Assembly: GCA_964649515.1 (NCBI GenBank)
Contig: CAZYPV010000005.1
Location: forward strand, 8,601-72,600
Direction: 5' to 3'
Origin: CALKGK01 sp964649515
GTDB lineage: Bacteria > Bacteroidota > Bacteroidia > Flavobacteriales_D > Sanyastnellaceae
DNA length: 64,000 nucleotides
The position numbers and the translations under genes are program-made. The notes under the pieces are model-generated. The model saw only the letters and a list, made by a program, of their open reading frames with translations. It did no database searches and was not told the origin of the DNA. Below, in pieces: positions 8,582 through 16,926 of the stretch. Every line of letters begins with the position of its first letter. The first letter of the stretch is position 1.

Positions 8582-9759
8582 ATGCAAGAAAACGGATACT
8601 GCTCATCTGTGATGCAAATTTGAGCAAAGCACCAAGAGTGAGAATGACCTACGAAGCTTTGCGTCATGAATTCGACTTCACCATGGCGGGATACGAAGCT
8701 CCCCCTTTTGATGATGCGGAGTACATTCCTCTGCCTAGAAAGAAGAAACCGCCTAGAAAGAACATCAACTTTCATTTGAACTGGCCTACTCCACTTCGGA
8801 AACTTACCTCCTTATTGGTCAAACTTTATCTCTTTCTTTTTGCCGAAAAAGAGGATCGAACTCCTTTACACGAATTGCACTATCCGCTCCTGAAAGATGT
8901 GGCGTGCGACCTCATCATCAATCACCACCTTGCCACCTTGGAAACCGCTGTTCGACTCAAAAAGGAGAAGAATGTAAAGCTGATTTGCAATTTGCATGAA
9001 TACTACCCGAGAGAATTCGAAGATCAAGAAATTTGGATGAAGTATGAAGGCCCGAAAATCACCGCCATTTGCCAAGAGTACCTCGTTCAGGCCGATGCTG
9101 TTTTCACCGTTTGCGATGGAATACGCGAAGAATACCTTGAGGAGTTTGGAGTGGATTCTATAGTGCTGCGCAACGACAAGCCCTATGCTGATCTGCGTGT
9201 CCAAGAGAATCATGGAGTCATCAAGCTCATTCACCACGGAGCGGCCCTGAAATCGCGCCATTTGGAATTATTGATTGAAGCCGTTAAGCCTTTGAAAGGG
9301 ACCTTTTCGCTCGATTTAATGCTCATCCCCACCCAAGAAGATTGTTACCGCAGCTTGACCGACATGTGTAAAAACCTCGAACACATCAACATCATTGATG
9401 CGGTTGCTCCAAAAGACATCATACCATTCATCAACACCTATGATGTTGGCGTCTTTCTTCTGAAACCCGTGAATTTCAATTATCAAATGGCTTTACCCAA
9501 TAAACTATTTGAATTCATTCAAGCGCGTTTGGCCATTGTGATTAGTCCGAATCAAGAGATGGCCCGAATTGTTCATGACTATCAACTTGGTTTGGTGAGT
9601 GAGGATTTTAGTGCTGATGCTTTTCGAGAGACCTTGCAAAGCTTGAACAGGGAATCGATCCTTCAATTCAAACAAGCCGCCAATGAGCACGCCTTCGAAC
9701 TGAGTTCAGACCAGAGCAAGCAGCGAATTCAAGCCTGTGTTCAAGATTTAATGCATTGA
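8578..9759 (+). CDS. Glycosyltransferase family 4-like protein
   Basis: The ATG at 8578 (ATGA overlap with the upstream stop, and a purine-rich AGAAAGGAGA just before it) gives 393 residues starting MNARKRILLICDANLSKAPR. A longer in-frame start at 8458 lies inside the upstream gene and is not needed. The N-terminal half carries LIINHHLATLETAVRL and ICNLHEYYPREF, an acceptor-domain pattern of GT4 enzymes. The C-terminal half has NYQMALPNKLFEFIQARLAIV, the usual region around the GT4 EX7E position. It presumably adds one sugar to the repeat unit; donor unknown. Confidence 0.75.
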   Translation: MNARKRILLICDANLSKAPRVRMTYEALRHEFDFTMAGYEAPPFDDAEYIPLPRKKKPPRKNINFHLNWPTPLRKLTSLLVKLYLFLFAEKEDRTPLHELHYPLLKDVACDLIINHHLATLETAVRLKKEKNVKLICNLHEYYPREFEDQEIWMKYEGPKITAICQEYLVQADAVFTVCDGIREEYLEEFGVDSIVLRNDKPYADLRVQENHGVIKLIHHGAALKSRHLELLIEAVKPLKGTFSLDLMLIPTQEDCYRSLTDMCKNLEHINIIDAVAPKDIIPFINTYDVGVFLLKPVNFNYQMALPNKLFEFIQARLAIVISPNQEMARIVHDYQLGLVSEDFSADAFRETLQSLNRESILQFKQAANEHAFELSSDQSKQRIQACVQDLMH

Positions 9760-9762
9760 TCC

Positions 9763-10920
9763 ATGAGCAAACGTGTTGTACTCTACCAAAGCATTAATCC
9801 TGGGAAGACGAAAAGAGGTCCGCACTTCTTTTTCCCCATGTTTTTTCGAGATTATCTTCATCAAGCTTTTCAAGAAAATGAGCTCTGGTATTTGATCAAA
9901 ACGGATGATCCTGAGCAGTTGAAAACCATGCTTGACGAATTTGACGTGCCCTTGGGTAGAGTCGTCATTCTCCCCACGAGAAAACATCGTTTCAAGAGCT
10001 TGCACGAGCGTTTGGACATGCGTTTGGCGCTCATTCGACTCAAACCCGAATTGTTCCATGTATTGACTTACGCCAGCGAAGAAGAACTCCCCCTTTTAAA
10101 AGAAGTTCAGAAACGTGTTCGCCGCATTTTATTCACGGTGACCTATAACGCGATACCGGTGGCCTTTACTCGTGATGACGAACCTCGGTATAAAAAAGAT
10201 CGGGCGAAATATGGCCAACTTTTTCGCGAAATCAATTTCCGCGGAATCCTCTCATGGTATGATGACATTCCTGCCTTTTTTGAAGAGCAAGAATGGATTA
10301 AAGCGAAGCCGGATGTAGCTGTGATTGACAGCAGGTACTGTGATGCTTCACGCTTTTCTCCTTCCGAGAACAAAAAGAAGCAAATTGTTTTTGCCTCGGC
10401 ATTTGCTCCTTACAAACGTCCGAGGATGTTTGTGGAAGCCATTATCGACCTGCACAAACGGAATTTTGACCTCGGAGATTGGCAATTCTTAATGGTGGGA
10501 AACGGTCCGGAAGAAAAAACAATTCAATCACAAATCGCGCAATCCGGATTAGAGGAGTACATTCTTCTTCTGCCGCCTACCGACGACATCTCCCCCATCC
10601 TCAATGCATCCATGGCCTACGTTTCTTGCCAAGACCACGAAAACTTCCCCAGTTTGGCGATGAATGAAGCCATGGCAGCCGGCAACGCCATCATCGCTCG
10701 TCCCGTAGGTAGAACGCACTTATTTGTTCATCATGAGAAGAACGGCTACCTTGCTGAGGAAGACAATGTTCAAGGGCTATCAAAAGCATTGGAAAAATTC
10801 ATTTCTTTGAGCTCAGAGGAACGCAAGAAAATGATGCAGTTTAGTCATCAGTTAACAAAAGAATATCACACTCCAGAACGTTTTCGCCAACAGGTAGACG
10901 AATTTTGGAGCAAGCTATAA
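9763..10920 (+). CDS. Glycosyltransferase family 4
   Basis: A 385-residue GT-B enzyme. The GT4 donor-binding signature is visible as HENFPSLAMNEAMAAGNAII, containing the EX7E arrangement, followed by GRTHLFVHHEKNGYLAEED. The start of the second Rossmann domain is IVFASAFAPYKRPRMFVEAI. It starts three bases after the previous gene and ends three bases before the NeuB gene, so it sits inside a continuous operon. The retaining mechanism is inferred from the family. Confidence 0.85.
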   Translation: MSKRVVLYQSINPGKTKRGPHFFFPMFFRDYLHQAFQENELWYLIKTDDPEQLKTMLDEFDVPLGRVVILPTRKHRFKSLHERLDMRLALIRLKPELFHVLTYASEEELPLLKEVQKRVRRILFTVTYNAIPVAFTRDDEPRYKKDRAKYGQLFREINFRGILSWYDDIPAFFEEQEWIKAKPDVAVIDSRYCDASRFSPSENKKKQIVFASAFAPYKRPRMFVEAIIDLHKRNFDLGDWQFLMVGNGPEEKTIQSQIAQSGLEEYILLLPPTDDISPILNASMAYVSCQDHENFPSLAMNEAMAAGNAIIARPVGRTHLFVHHEKNGYLAEEDNVQGLSKALEKFISLSSEERKKMMQFSHQLTKEYHTPERFRQQVDEFWSKL

Positions 10921-10923
10921 GCC

Positions 10924-11979
10924 ATGAAAATACTCGACTTTTTAAACACCTACAATTCCAAAGAACTTCGCAGGCCATACGTTATTGCTGAAGCTGGGGT
11001 AAACCACGAGGGCTCGATGGATCTTGCGAAAAGACTCATTGATGAAGCCGCTGAGGGAGGTGCTCACGCCATTAAATTTCAGACCTACAAGGCAGAAACC
11101 ATTGCCTCCAAAGACAGCCCGTATTACTGGGACATCACCCAAGAACCTACGCGGAGTCAGTTCGAACTTTTCAAGAAATACGACTCTTTCTGGAAGAACG
11201 AATACGAGCAACTGGCGCGCTATTGTGAGACGGCAGGCATTGAATTCATGTCTACCCCTTTCGATGTTGAATCAGCACATTTCCTGAATGATTTGATGCC
11301 GGTATTTAAAGTATCGAGCTCAGATTTGACGAACATTCCTTTCATTGAAATCATGTGTGATTTTGGGAAGCCCATGATCCTTTCCACCGGTGCGAGTTAT
11401 TTGTGGGAAATCCATCAAGCCGTAGAGGCCATCAACAAGAAAGGTAACCAACTTTGTTTGATGCATTGTGTTTTGAATTACCCCACGCCTGATGCCAACG
11501 CCAACTTGGGAATGATCAAATCGCTCATACGCCACTTCCCCGACCATGTCCCTGGGTATTCAGACCATACCTTGCCCAAAGACATGGAGGTAATGAAAAT
11601 GGCCACCCTCCTCGGTGCTGCCGTGATCGAAAAACACTTCACACACGACAAAACCCTGCCGGGCAATGATCACTATCACGCCATGGACAAAGAAGACATG
11701 AAGCACTTCAATGGCCTCATGGACCGCACCTTTGAACTCTTAGGGAATTTTGAAGTCACTGCGCTAGAAGACGAAGCTCCTGCCAGAGCCAACGCCCGCC
11801 GAAGTTTGGTGGCCGCAAAAAACATCCCGCAAGGAAAAATCATCGAGCGCAGCGATCTCACTTGGAAACGTCCGGCCAAAGGTGTGAGTCCTAAAGACAT
11901 CGACCAAGTGGTGGGCAAAGCGGCGACAAAGGACATTCAAGAAGACGAAATCATCCAGTGGAATGCAATTGAATCGTGA
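10924..11979 (+). CDS. neuB: NeuB-family nonulosonic acid synthase with C-terminal SAF domain (copy 1)
   Basis: Condenses phosphoenolpyruvate with a six-carbon amino sugar to make a sialic or legionaminic type acid. At 351 residues it is the usual NeuB length. Catalytic-barrel landmarks are IAEAGVNHEG (21-30), KFQTYKAE (51-58), GYSDHT with metal-ligand H215, and IEKHFT with H238. The loop LPGNDHYHAM follows where classic NeuB has PGPDHKAS. An antifreeze-like SAF domain spans about 285-350. With LegC and PtmE-like enzymes upstream, legionaminate synthase is the best guess; N-acetylneuraminate or bacillosaminate-derived acids are alternatives. It differs clearly from the second copy at 16923. 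Confidence 0.9.
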   Translation: MKILDFLNTYNSKELRRPYVIAEAGVNHEGSMDLAKRLIDEAAEGGAHAIKFQTYKAETIASKDSPYYWDITQEPTRSQFELFKKYDSFWKNEYEQLARYCETAGIEFMSTPFDVESAHFLNDLMPVFKVSSSDLTNIPFIEIMCDFGKPMILSTGASYLWEIHQAVEAINKKGNQLCLMHCVLNYPTPDANANLGMIKSLIRHFPDHVPGYSDHTLPKDMEVMKMATLLGAAVIEKHFTHDKTLPGNDHYHAMDKEDMKHFNGLMDRTFELLGNFEVTALEDEAPARANARRSLVAAKNIPQGKIIERSDLTWKRPAKGVSPKDIDQVVGKAATKDIQEDEIIQWNAIES

Positions 11980-13249
11980 AGAAGAAAAGGCCCTTGTTGA
12001 GTCGTATTTTGACCAACTCTGGCCCATATGTAGATCGCTCACTGGTGCGGGAGTTCGGGATAGTCTTGCAGTGCTTGAAAAGGAAATGGAGCTCAAGCAC
12101 ACTGAGGTTCCTTCGGGCACACAGGTATTTGATTGGATAGTACCTAAGGAATGGGCCATTCGTGACGCTTACATCCTTACCCCAGACGGTACTAAAATTG
12201 CCAACTTCAAGGAAAACAACTTGCATGTGCTGAATTATTCGGCACCGGTTCATCGAGAAATGAGTCTTCACGAGCTCAAGGAACACATCTACACCCTATC
12301 CTCACAGCCCGATGTTATCCCCTATGTTACATCCTACTACAAGGAAAAATGGGGGTTTTGCATGAGTCACAATGAACTCTTGGGCTTGAAGGAAGGAACT
12401 TACAAAGTGGTGATCGACAGTACGCTTTTTGACGGCGTTTTGAATTATGCTGAAGCTGTGCTACCTGGCTCAAGTGGTCAACAGGTACTTTTTAGCACCT
12501 ACATTTGTCACCCCAGCATGGCCAACAACGAGCTCAGCGGTCCGCTCACTGCACTTGCGCTTTATCGTCGGCTAAAAAACTTGCCCAACAGAAAATACAC
12601 GTATCGTTTTCTATTTGCACCCGAAACCATTGGAGTAATTGCATATCTCGCCAAGGAGGGAAACACTCTAAAAAAGCAACTTGCAGCGGGCTATGTGCTC
12701 ACCTGTTGTGCAGATCGGGGTATTCCAACCTACAAACGATCCAAACATCAATCGGCCTTGGTGGATGAAATGGCCTTGCACGTTCTTGAAAACAAAGCGG
12801 CAAAATTCAATACCATCCCTTTTTCTGTTGGCGGAAGCGATGAGCGCCAGTACTGTTCACCCGGTTTTAATTTGCCTGTTGGAAGCCTGATGAGAACGCC
12901 TTATCAGCAGTACAAGGAATACCACACCAGTGCAGACAATAAGGAATTCATCAGTTTTGAGCACCTTTTGCAAACGGTTGACCTTTATGAGGCCATTGTT
13001 CACGGATTGGAACTCAATGAAAAGTATTTTAACGCCGTTCAATACGGTGAGCCGCAATTGGGAAAGAGAGGGCTCTATCCCGATTCTGTTACCGCCGAAG
13101 ACCCGCGCGAAGAGCTCCACCGATTGTTGCATTTCTTGAGTTTTGCTGACGGAAACACCTCCTTACTCGAAATCGCAAAACTTCGAAACGACTGTATTTT
13201 AGATTATACCACCATCGTTCAAAAATGCAAAGACGCTGGACTCGTGTAA
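11963..13249 (+). CDS. DUF4910/DUF2172 aminopeptidase-like protein of glycan clusters
   Basis: A 428-residue protein starting 17 bases inside the NeuB gene. It resembles the M28-aminopeptidase-like family (DUF2172/DUF4910) with a C-terminal winged-helix part. Visible landmarks are FSTYICHPSMANNELSG (H183 in the position of the first M28 metal ligand), FAPETIG (E221), and a late VGGSDERQYCSPGFNLPVGS followed by YKEYHTSADN, both plausible metal-binding stretches. There is no signal peptide, so it should be cytoplasmic, which is odd for a peptidase but fits a role as an amidohydrolase or acyl-modifying enzyme on a sugar precursor. The true reaction is unknown. Confidence 0.7.
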   Translation: MQLNREEEKALVESYFDQLWPICRSLTGAGVRDSLAVLEKEMELKHTEVPSGTQVFDWIVPKEWAIRDAYILTPDGTKIANFKENNLHVLNYSAPVHREMSLHELKEHIYTLSSQPDVIPYVTSYYKEKWGFCMSHNELLGLKEGTYKVVIDSTLFDGVLNYAEAVLPGSSGQQVLFSTYICHPSMANNELSGPLTALALYRRLKNLPNRKYTYRFLFAPETIGVIAYLAKEGNTLKKQLAAGYVLTCCADRGIPTYKRSKHQSALVDEMALHVLENKAAKFNTIPFSVGGSDERQYCSPGFNLPVGSLMRTPYQQYKEYHTSADNKEFISFEHLLQTVDLYEAIVHGLELNEKYFNAVQYGEPQLGKRGLYPDSVTAEDPREELHRLLHFLSFADGNTSLLEIAKLRNDCILDYTTIVQKCKDAGLV

Positions 13250-13265
13250 TTTAGTTCTTCATTTC

Positions 13266-13298
13266 TTTGACGAGAAAGTGATTTTTTTGCTAAATTGG
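13266..13298 (+). promoter_or_regulatory. Possible Bacteroidetes promoter for the secreted protein gene
   Basis: TTTG at 13266-13269 and TAAATTGG at 13291-13298 are separated by 21 bases. This is close to the TTTG-N19-TAnnTTTG consensus, with one mismatch in the second box. The ATG follows 43 bases later. Confidence 0.3.
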
Positions 13299-13341
13299 GG
13301 ACGAAGATTGATCCTGTTGTGCACAGGAAGACCGAACCACT

Positions 13342-15051
13342 ATGAAGCAACTATCCTTTATCCTAGCAGCATTGCTGTTGGCCGTGTTGAACGTATATTC
13401 ACAAGACGAGCCAGCAAACGCCGTGCCTCTGACTGAAACTTACTATCTCGAGCAGCTCTTCAGTAACCCCGCGTGTAATTCTTTGGCTTTGAGTCTTGGA
13501 GCTAGCGGCTCTGGCTTACCTACCTGCGCGGGTGTGGACAATAACGACGTTTGGATTTCCACTACTGCCACTTTTCAAGGTTCAAAATACGTGCTTGAGA
13601 CGAGTAACTTTGATGCAGTCCTCTACTTTTATGACGCAAGCTTCAATCTCTTGGCCTGTGAGAATAGTAACGGAGCAAATGCGGGAGAAGAAATCTGGGT
13701 GACCGATTTGGTTGCTGGCGACGATTATTATATCCGTGTTCATTCCATCGATGGAAGTGCTGGTGATTTTAGTCTTTGTGGATGGTACCTCCCTCGATCG
13801 GAACTTAGAAATGGATGGAGCCCCTATCCCAATGGCGACTCTGCACCTTTGGGATATCGTGTTACCGAGTGGACCAAAAGAAGAAATTATGCGCCTTACA
13901 ACAATCTCATCCAAGGCACCCGTTGGGAATTTACGAACGTGGACACCGGCGTAATTACCGAGTATGAAATTAGCGGCAACAACGGAAATTTAACACTATC
14001 TCTCTTGGATGATATGTGTTTTGGTCAGAGCTACATGGTGCGAGTTCAAGTGCGTGTAGATGATCATTGGTGTGGATATGGTGAGTCTCTCCCGCTGCTC
14101 ACCGAGGCAGAACCTACCACGCGTTTGCAAGATGGATATGGTGGAAACACTTATGGCGTTTCCAGCAATATCAAAGTGAATTATGTTGGACCAGACCAAT
14201 TGATCGAATGGAGGTTCACGAGCAACAATGGAACAGAGGTGCTTCAACACTTTAGCACTTCCTCAACCATTTCAATGGATGAAATTGCCTGCATTCGCTA
14301 CAATCGAATTTATTCTGTTGAGGTTAGGGTAACGTATTGCGGCCAAACAGGACCGTGGAGTGACCCCGACTTCCTCATTATCAGTCCGCTCCCCTACACC
14401 CGAGTTACAGATCAATACTGCAATACGGTTCAATTCCCGGGGGCTACCTTGTTCACAGAATTCATTAATGTTGCTGACCAGTACGCATGGCAAATTGCGG
14501 AAATTGATCCTAACGACCCCTTGTTAACCCCAATCGCCCCGGCCATTGTAACGTATTCACCAAGTACCAATTTATACTTACTTCCTTTGGGCTTGGAATG
14601 GGGCAAAACCTACCGCGTTGGTGTAAAACCATTTTTAGGTTACACCGGGGATTGTGATACTTTCCAAGAAGGAGATTATGGACAGTTCTGTACAATTACC
14701 ATTGGCGATCCGACCGCTTTGATGGCACCTCCCATGTTGAGTGCTAGCGATGATGAAACAGGCGAGTTGATTCAAGGAAATGATGAGTCTTTGGAGCTCT
14801 TGGCTTATCCTAACCCCATGAATTCTGGGGATGTTCTCAAGCTGGAAGTAAAAGGAACATCATTGAGTCCGGACGCTCGTTTGAAAGTGTTCAGTGGCAA
14901 CGGAATGGTGCTTGTTGATGATGTGGCAAGCAAATATGTACAAGGAAACACGATTGAATTGTTTTCCTCCTCAACTTGGGCACGTGGAATGTATTTTGTG
15001 CAAGTTCAAGATGCGCGGAAATCACTTAGCACCAACGTACTGTTGAAATAG
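13342..15051 (+). CDS. Secreted protein with T9SS type A sorting domain
   Basis: A 569-residue extracellular protein. Residues 1-20 form a signal peptide ending in NVYSQ. Residues about 30-150 look like a pre-peptidase C-terminal (PPC)-type beta domain (NDVWIS, SNFDAVLYFYD, GDDYYIRVHS). Several cysteine-containing beta-rich repeats follow. The last 85 residues (YPNPMNSGDVLKLEV to NVLLK) form a type A sorting domain that directs export by the type IX system and surface attachment. It sits inside the glycan locus but has its own spacer and a possible promoter, and it ends eight bases before a convergent gene. No catalytic motif was recognised; an adhesive or structural role is likely. Confidence 0.8.
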   Translation: MKQLSFILAALLLAVLNVYSQDEPANAVPLTETYYLEQLFSNPACNSLALSLGASGSGLPTCAGVDNNDVWISTTATFQGSKYVLETSNFDAVLYFYDASFNLLACENSNGANAGEEIWVTDLVAGDDYYIRVHSIDGSAGDFSLCGWYLPRSELRNGWSPYPNGDSAPLGYRVTEWTKRRNYAPYNNLIQGTRWEFTNVDTGVITEYEISGNNGNLTLSLLDDMCFGQSYMVRVQVRVDDHWCGYGESLPLLTEAEPTTRLQDGYGGNTYGVSSNIKVNYVGPDQLIEWRFTSNNGTEVLQHFSTSSTISMDEIACIRYNRIYSVEVRVTYCGQTGPWSDPDFLIISPLPYTRVTDQYCNTVQFPGATLFTEFINVADQYAWQIAEIDPNDPLLTPIAPAIVTYSPSTNLYLLPLGLEWGKTYRVGVKPFLGYTGDCDTFQEGDYGQFCTITIGDPTALMAPPMLSASDDETGELIQGNDESLELLAYPNPMNSGDVLKLEVKGTSLSPDARLKVFSGNGMVLVDDVASKYVQGNTIELFSSSTWARGMYFVQVQDARKSLSTNVLLK

Positions 15052-15059
15052 CACAATGC

Positions 15060-15967
15060 TTATTGTCCTTTCAAGAGCAATATCCCTTCTTGGTCTTTAA
15101 CCAATGCCAAGTACGTTCCCGCACTCAGAAAGCCAAGATCGAGGGTATTGCGGTTGATGATATCGCTATACACAAGACGTCCATCTAAACTGTACACCCT
15201 TACATTGCCCAAAGGAGAATTTGAGCTCAAATATAAATTAGAAGCTCCGTTGTTTCTTGCTGTTACGGTATTGTCTTGATTGAAATCCGTAGATTGGACA
15301 CCCGTCGTTTCCCACTCACATAAAGCAGAAAGTGTTACGCAATGCACCTCAGAATAGATCATTCCGTAAAACAAATAGCGCTCTTCCATGCAGAGCTCTT
15401 GTCCAACCTCAGCACTTGTGAACTCAAATAAGTGAGCTTCATTCTCGAAACTTTCCCCATTCAAAGACCATGTTCGCGATTGGAGAATAAGGTCATCCTG
15501 AATGGCCGTTTCTGAATTGGCCTTGAACTCACAGTCGCCCAAATCTTCCAAGCTAAAATCCACATTCAAATTGGGAGCGGGCAAATCGAAAAGGTGGTGT
15601 TTACAGCTAGTAGATGCACAAGTCTCTTCACCATTCACCCCTTCTACCCGCAAACAAACCACGTACTCTCCCATAGTAGAATATTCATGTGTACCGGAAG
15701 GCTCCTGAGACCAATTACCATCATTAAAATCCCACTCAAAAGAAGTAATGTTGGTATTGATTCCTGTACTTACCTCACTCTCAAAATAAAGCAGTGCACC
15801 TGAAGAGCTCAAACTGGGAGCTGCCTGCACGGTGCAAGGCGTGGAAAGTCCAATGGGAATGTTTTCGCAATAACTGTAAATCACCTGTTCATCGTTCTCC
15901 AAGACGGTAATGGACAAACAGACCAAATAGTGGTTTGCAGCGGGAAAAGTATGCACAGGATTGGACA
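15060..15967 (-). CDS. PKD-domain secreted protein with T9SS type A domain, N terminus lost in scaffold gap
   Basis: The reading frame is open to the gap edge: before the GTG at 15956 it reads SNP directly ahead of VHTFPAANHYLVCLSI, so the start is in or beyond the N run. About 302 residues are visible. At least two PKD-type repeats are seen, each with a TFPAANHYLVCL or EYSTMGEYVVCLRV strand; the second has SFEWDFNDG. The last 70 residues (LGNVRVYSLDGRLVYS to LLKGQ) form a type A sorting domain. PKD arrays are repetitive, which may be why the assembly broke here. Role likely adhesion or glycan binding. Confidence 0.75.
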
Positions 15968-16067
15968 NNNNNNNNNNNNNNNNNNNNNNNNNNNNNNNNN
16001 NNNNNNNNNNNNNNNNNNNNNNNNNNNNNNNNNNNNNNNNNNNNNNNNNNNNNNNNNNNNNNNNNNN
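15968..16067. other. 100-N scaffold gap
   Basis: Exactly 100 unknown bases, the conventional filler for a gap of unknown size. It truncates the PKD-domain gene on the minus strand. Adjacency of the two glycan-locus arms therefore depends on scaffolding. Confidence 0.98.
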
Positions 16068-16134
16068 TAGTATTTAAATTAAATTTTCTTTTTTCATAAC
16101 ATTCGAAGTTCCATAAACATAGTCTCTGAGATGT

Positions 16135-16165
16135 CCTTGTGAGGTCTTCTGAATTGGTATCTTTG
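16135..16165 (+). promoter_or_regulatory. Bacteroidetes-type promoter for the KDN-like module
   Basis: TATCTTTG at 16158-16165 matches the -7 consensus TAnnTTTG exactly. CTTG at 16136-16139 is one base off the -33 TTTG, with an 18-base spacer. Transcription would start only about ten bases before the ATG at 16180. Confidence 0.5.
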
Positions 16166-16179
16166 TCAAAACCTTATTC

Positions 16180-16926
16180 ATGATCGGCTTCATCGTACAG
16201 GCGCGCACGGGATCTACTCGTTTACCCAATAAAATTCTCCAACCCTTTCATGGAGAACGGAACATTTTGGAAATCATGATCGATCAATTGCTCGCTCATT
16301 TTCCGCAAATCCCCTTGGTTTTAGCAACGAGCACGGCGAAAGCAGATGATACACTTGAGCTTTTTCAAGAAAAATACCCCTCCATTAAGTTTTATCGCGG
16401 AAGTGAAAATGATGTGCTTGAACGGAGTCTTCAAGCTGCACAGCACTTTGGGTTGAAGGAGTTTATTCGTGTGTGTTCAGACAATCCATTCTTGCAAACT
16501 CAATTTGTTCAGGATCTTATTGACCAAGCTCCTGGGCCAGATTATATCTCTTATAAAGTAGATGGATTGCCCACGATTCGCACCCATTATGGATTGTTTG
16601 CCGAGAGGGTCAAAACAGCGGCCTTGGAAAAAGCCTATGAACTCCAACCCGATGATTTTTTTCGCGAACACGTGACGAACTTTATCTATGGTCATCCAGA
16701 CAACTTCAGCCTTCAATGGTTGAACATTGGGCAGCAATTGGAAGGACTGGAGCAACTTCGCCTCACCATTGACGACCCACAAGATTTTGAAAGTGCGCAA
16801 AAAATCTATTCCGATCTGTACAAAGGTCAAAATGAAATTCTGCTGAGCGATTTGAAACCGTACCTTGCAGCACGCCCCGAATTGCTTGAAAAAATGAATG
16901 CTAACAAACTTAAATACAGCAAATGA
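16180..16926 (+). CDS. SpsF-type cytidylyltransferase, probable CMP-nonulosonate synthetase
   Basis: A complete COG1861 nucleotidyltransferase of 248 residues. The nucleotide-binding motif QARTGSTRLPNK is at 7-18; FYRGSENDVLERSLQAA and RVCSDNPFL follow. It overlaps the NeuB-like synthase by four bases and is followed by a KdsC-type phosphatase. The three-gene order cytidylyltransferase, synthase, phosphatase is what a KDN or sialic acid 9-phosphate route needs, so activation of that acid with CTP is the natural inference. It is a full-length paralogue of the truncated gene at the left edge of the window. Confidence 0.88.
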   Translation: MIGFIVQARTGSTRLPNKILQPFHGERNILEIMIDQLLAHFPQIPLVLATSTAKADDTLELFQEKYPSIKFYRGSENDVLERSLQAAQHFGLKEFIRVCSDNPFLQTQFVQDLIDQAPGPDYISYKVDGLPTIRTHYGLFAERVKTAALEKAYELQPDDFFREHVTNFIYGHPDNFSLQWLNIGQQLEGLEQLRLTIDDPQDFESAQKIYSDLYKGQNEILLSDLKPYLAARPELLEKMNANKLKYSK

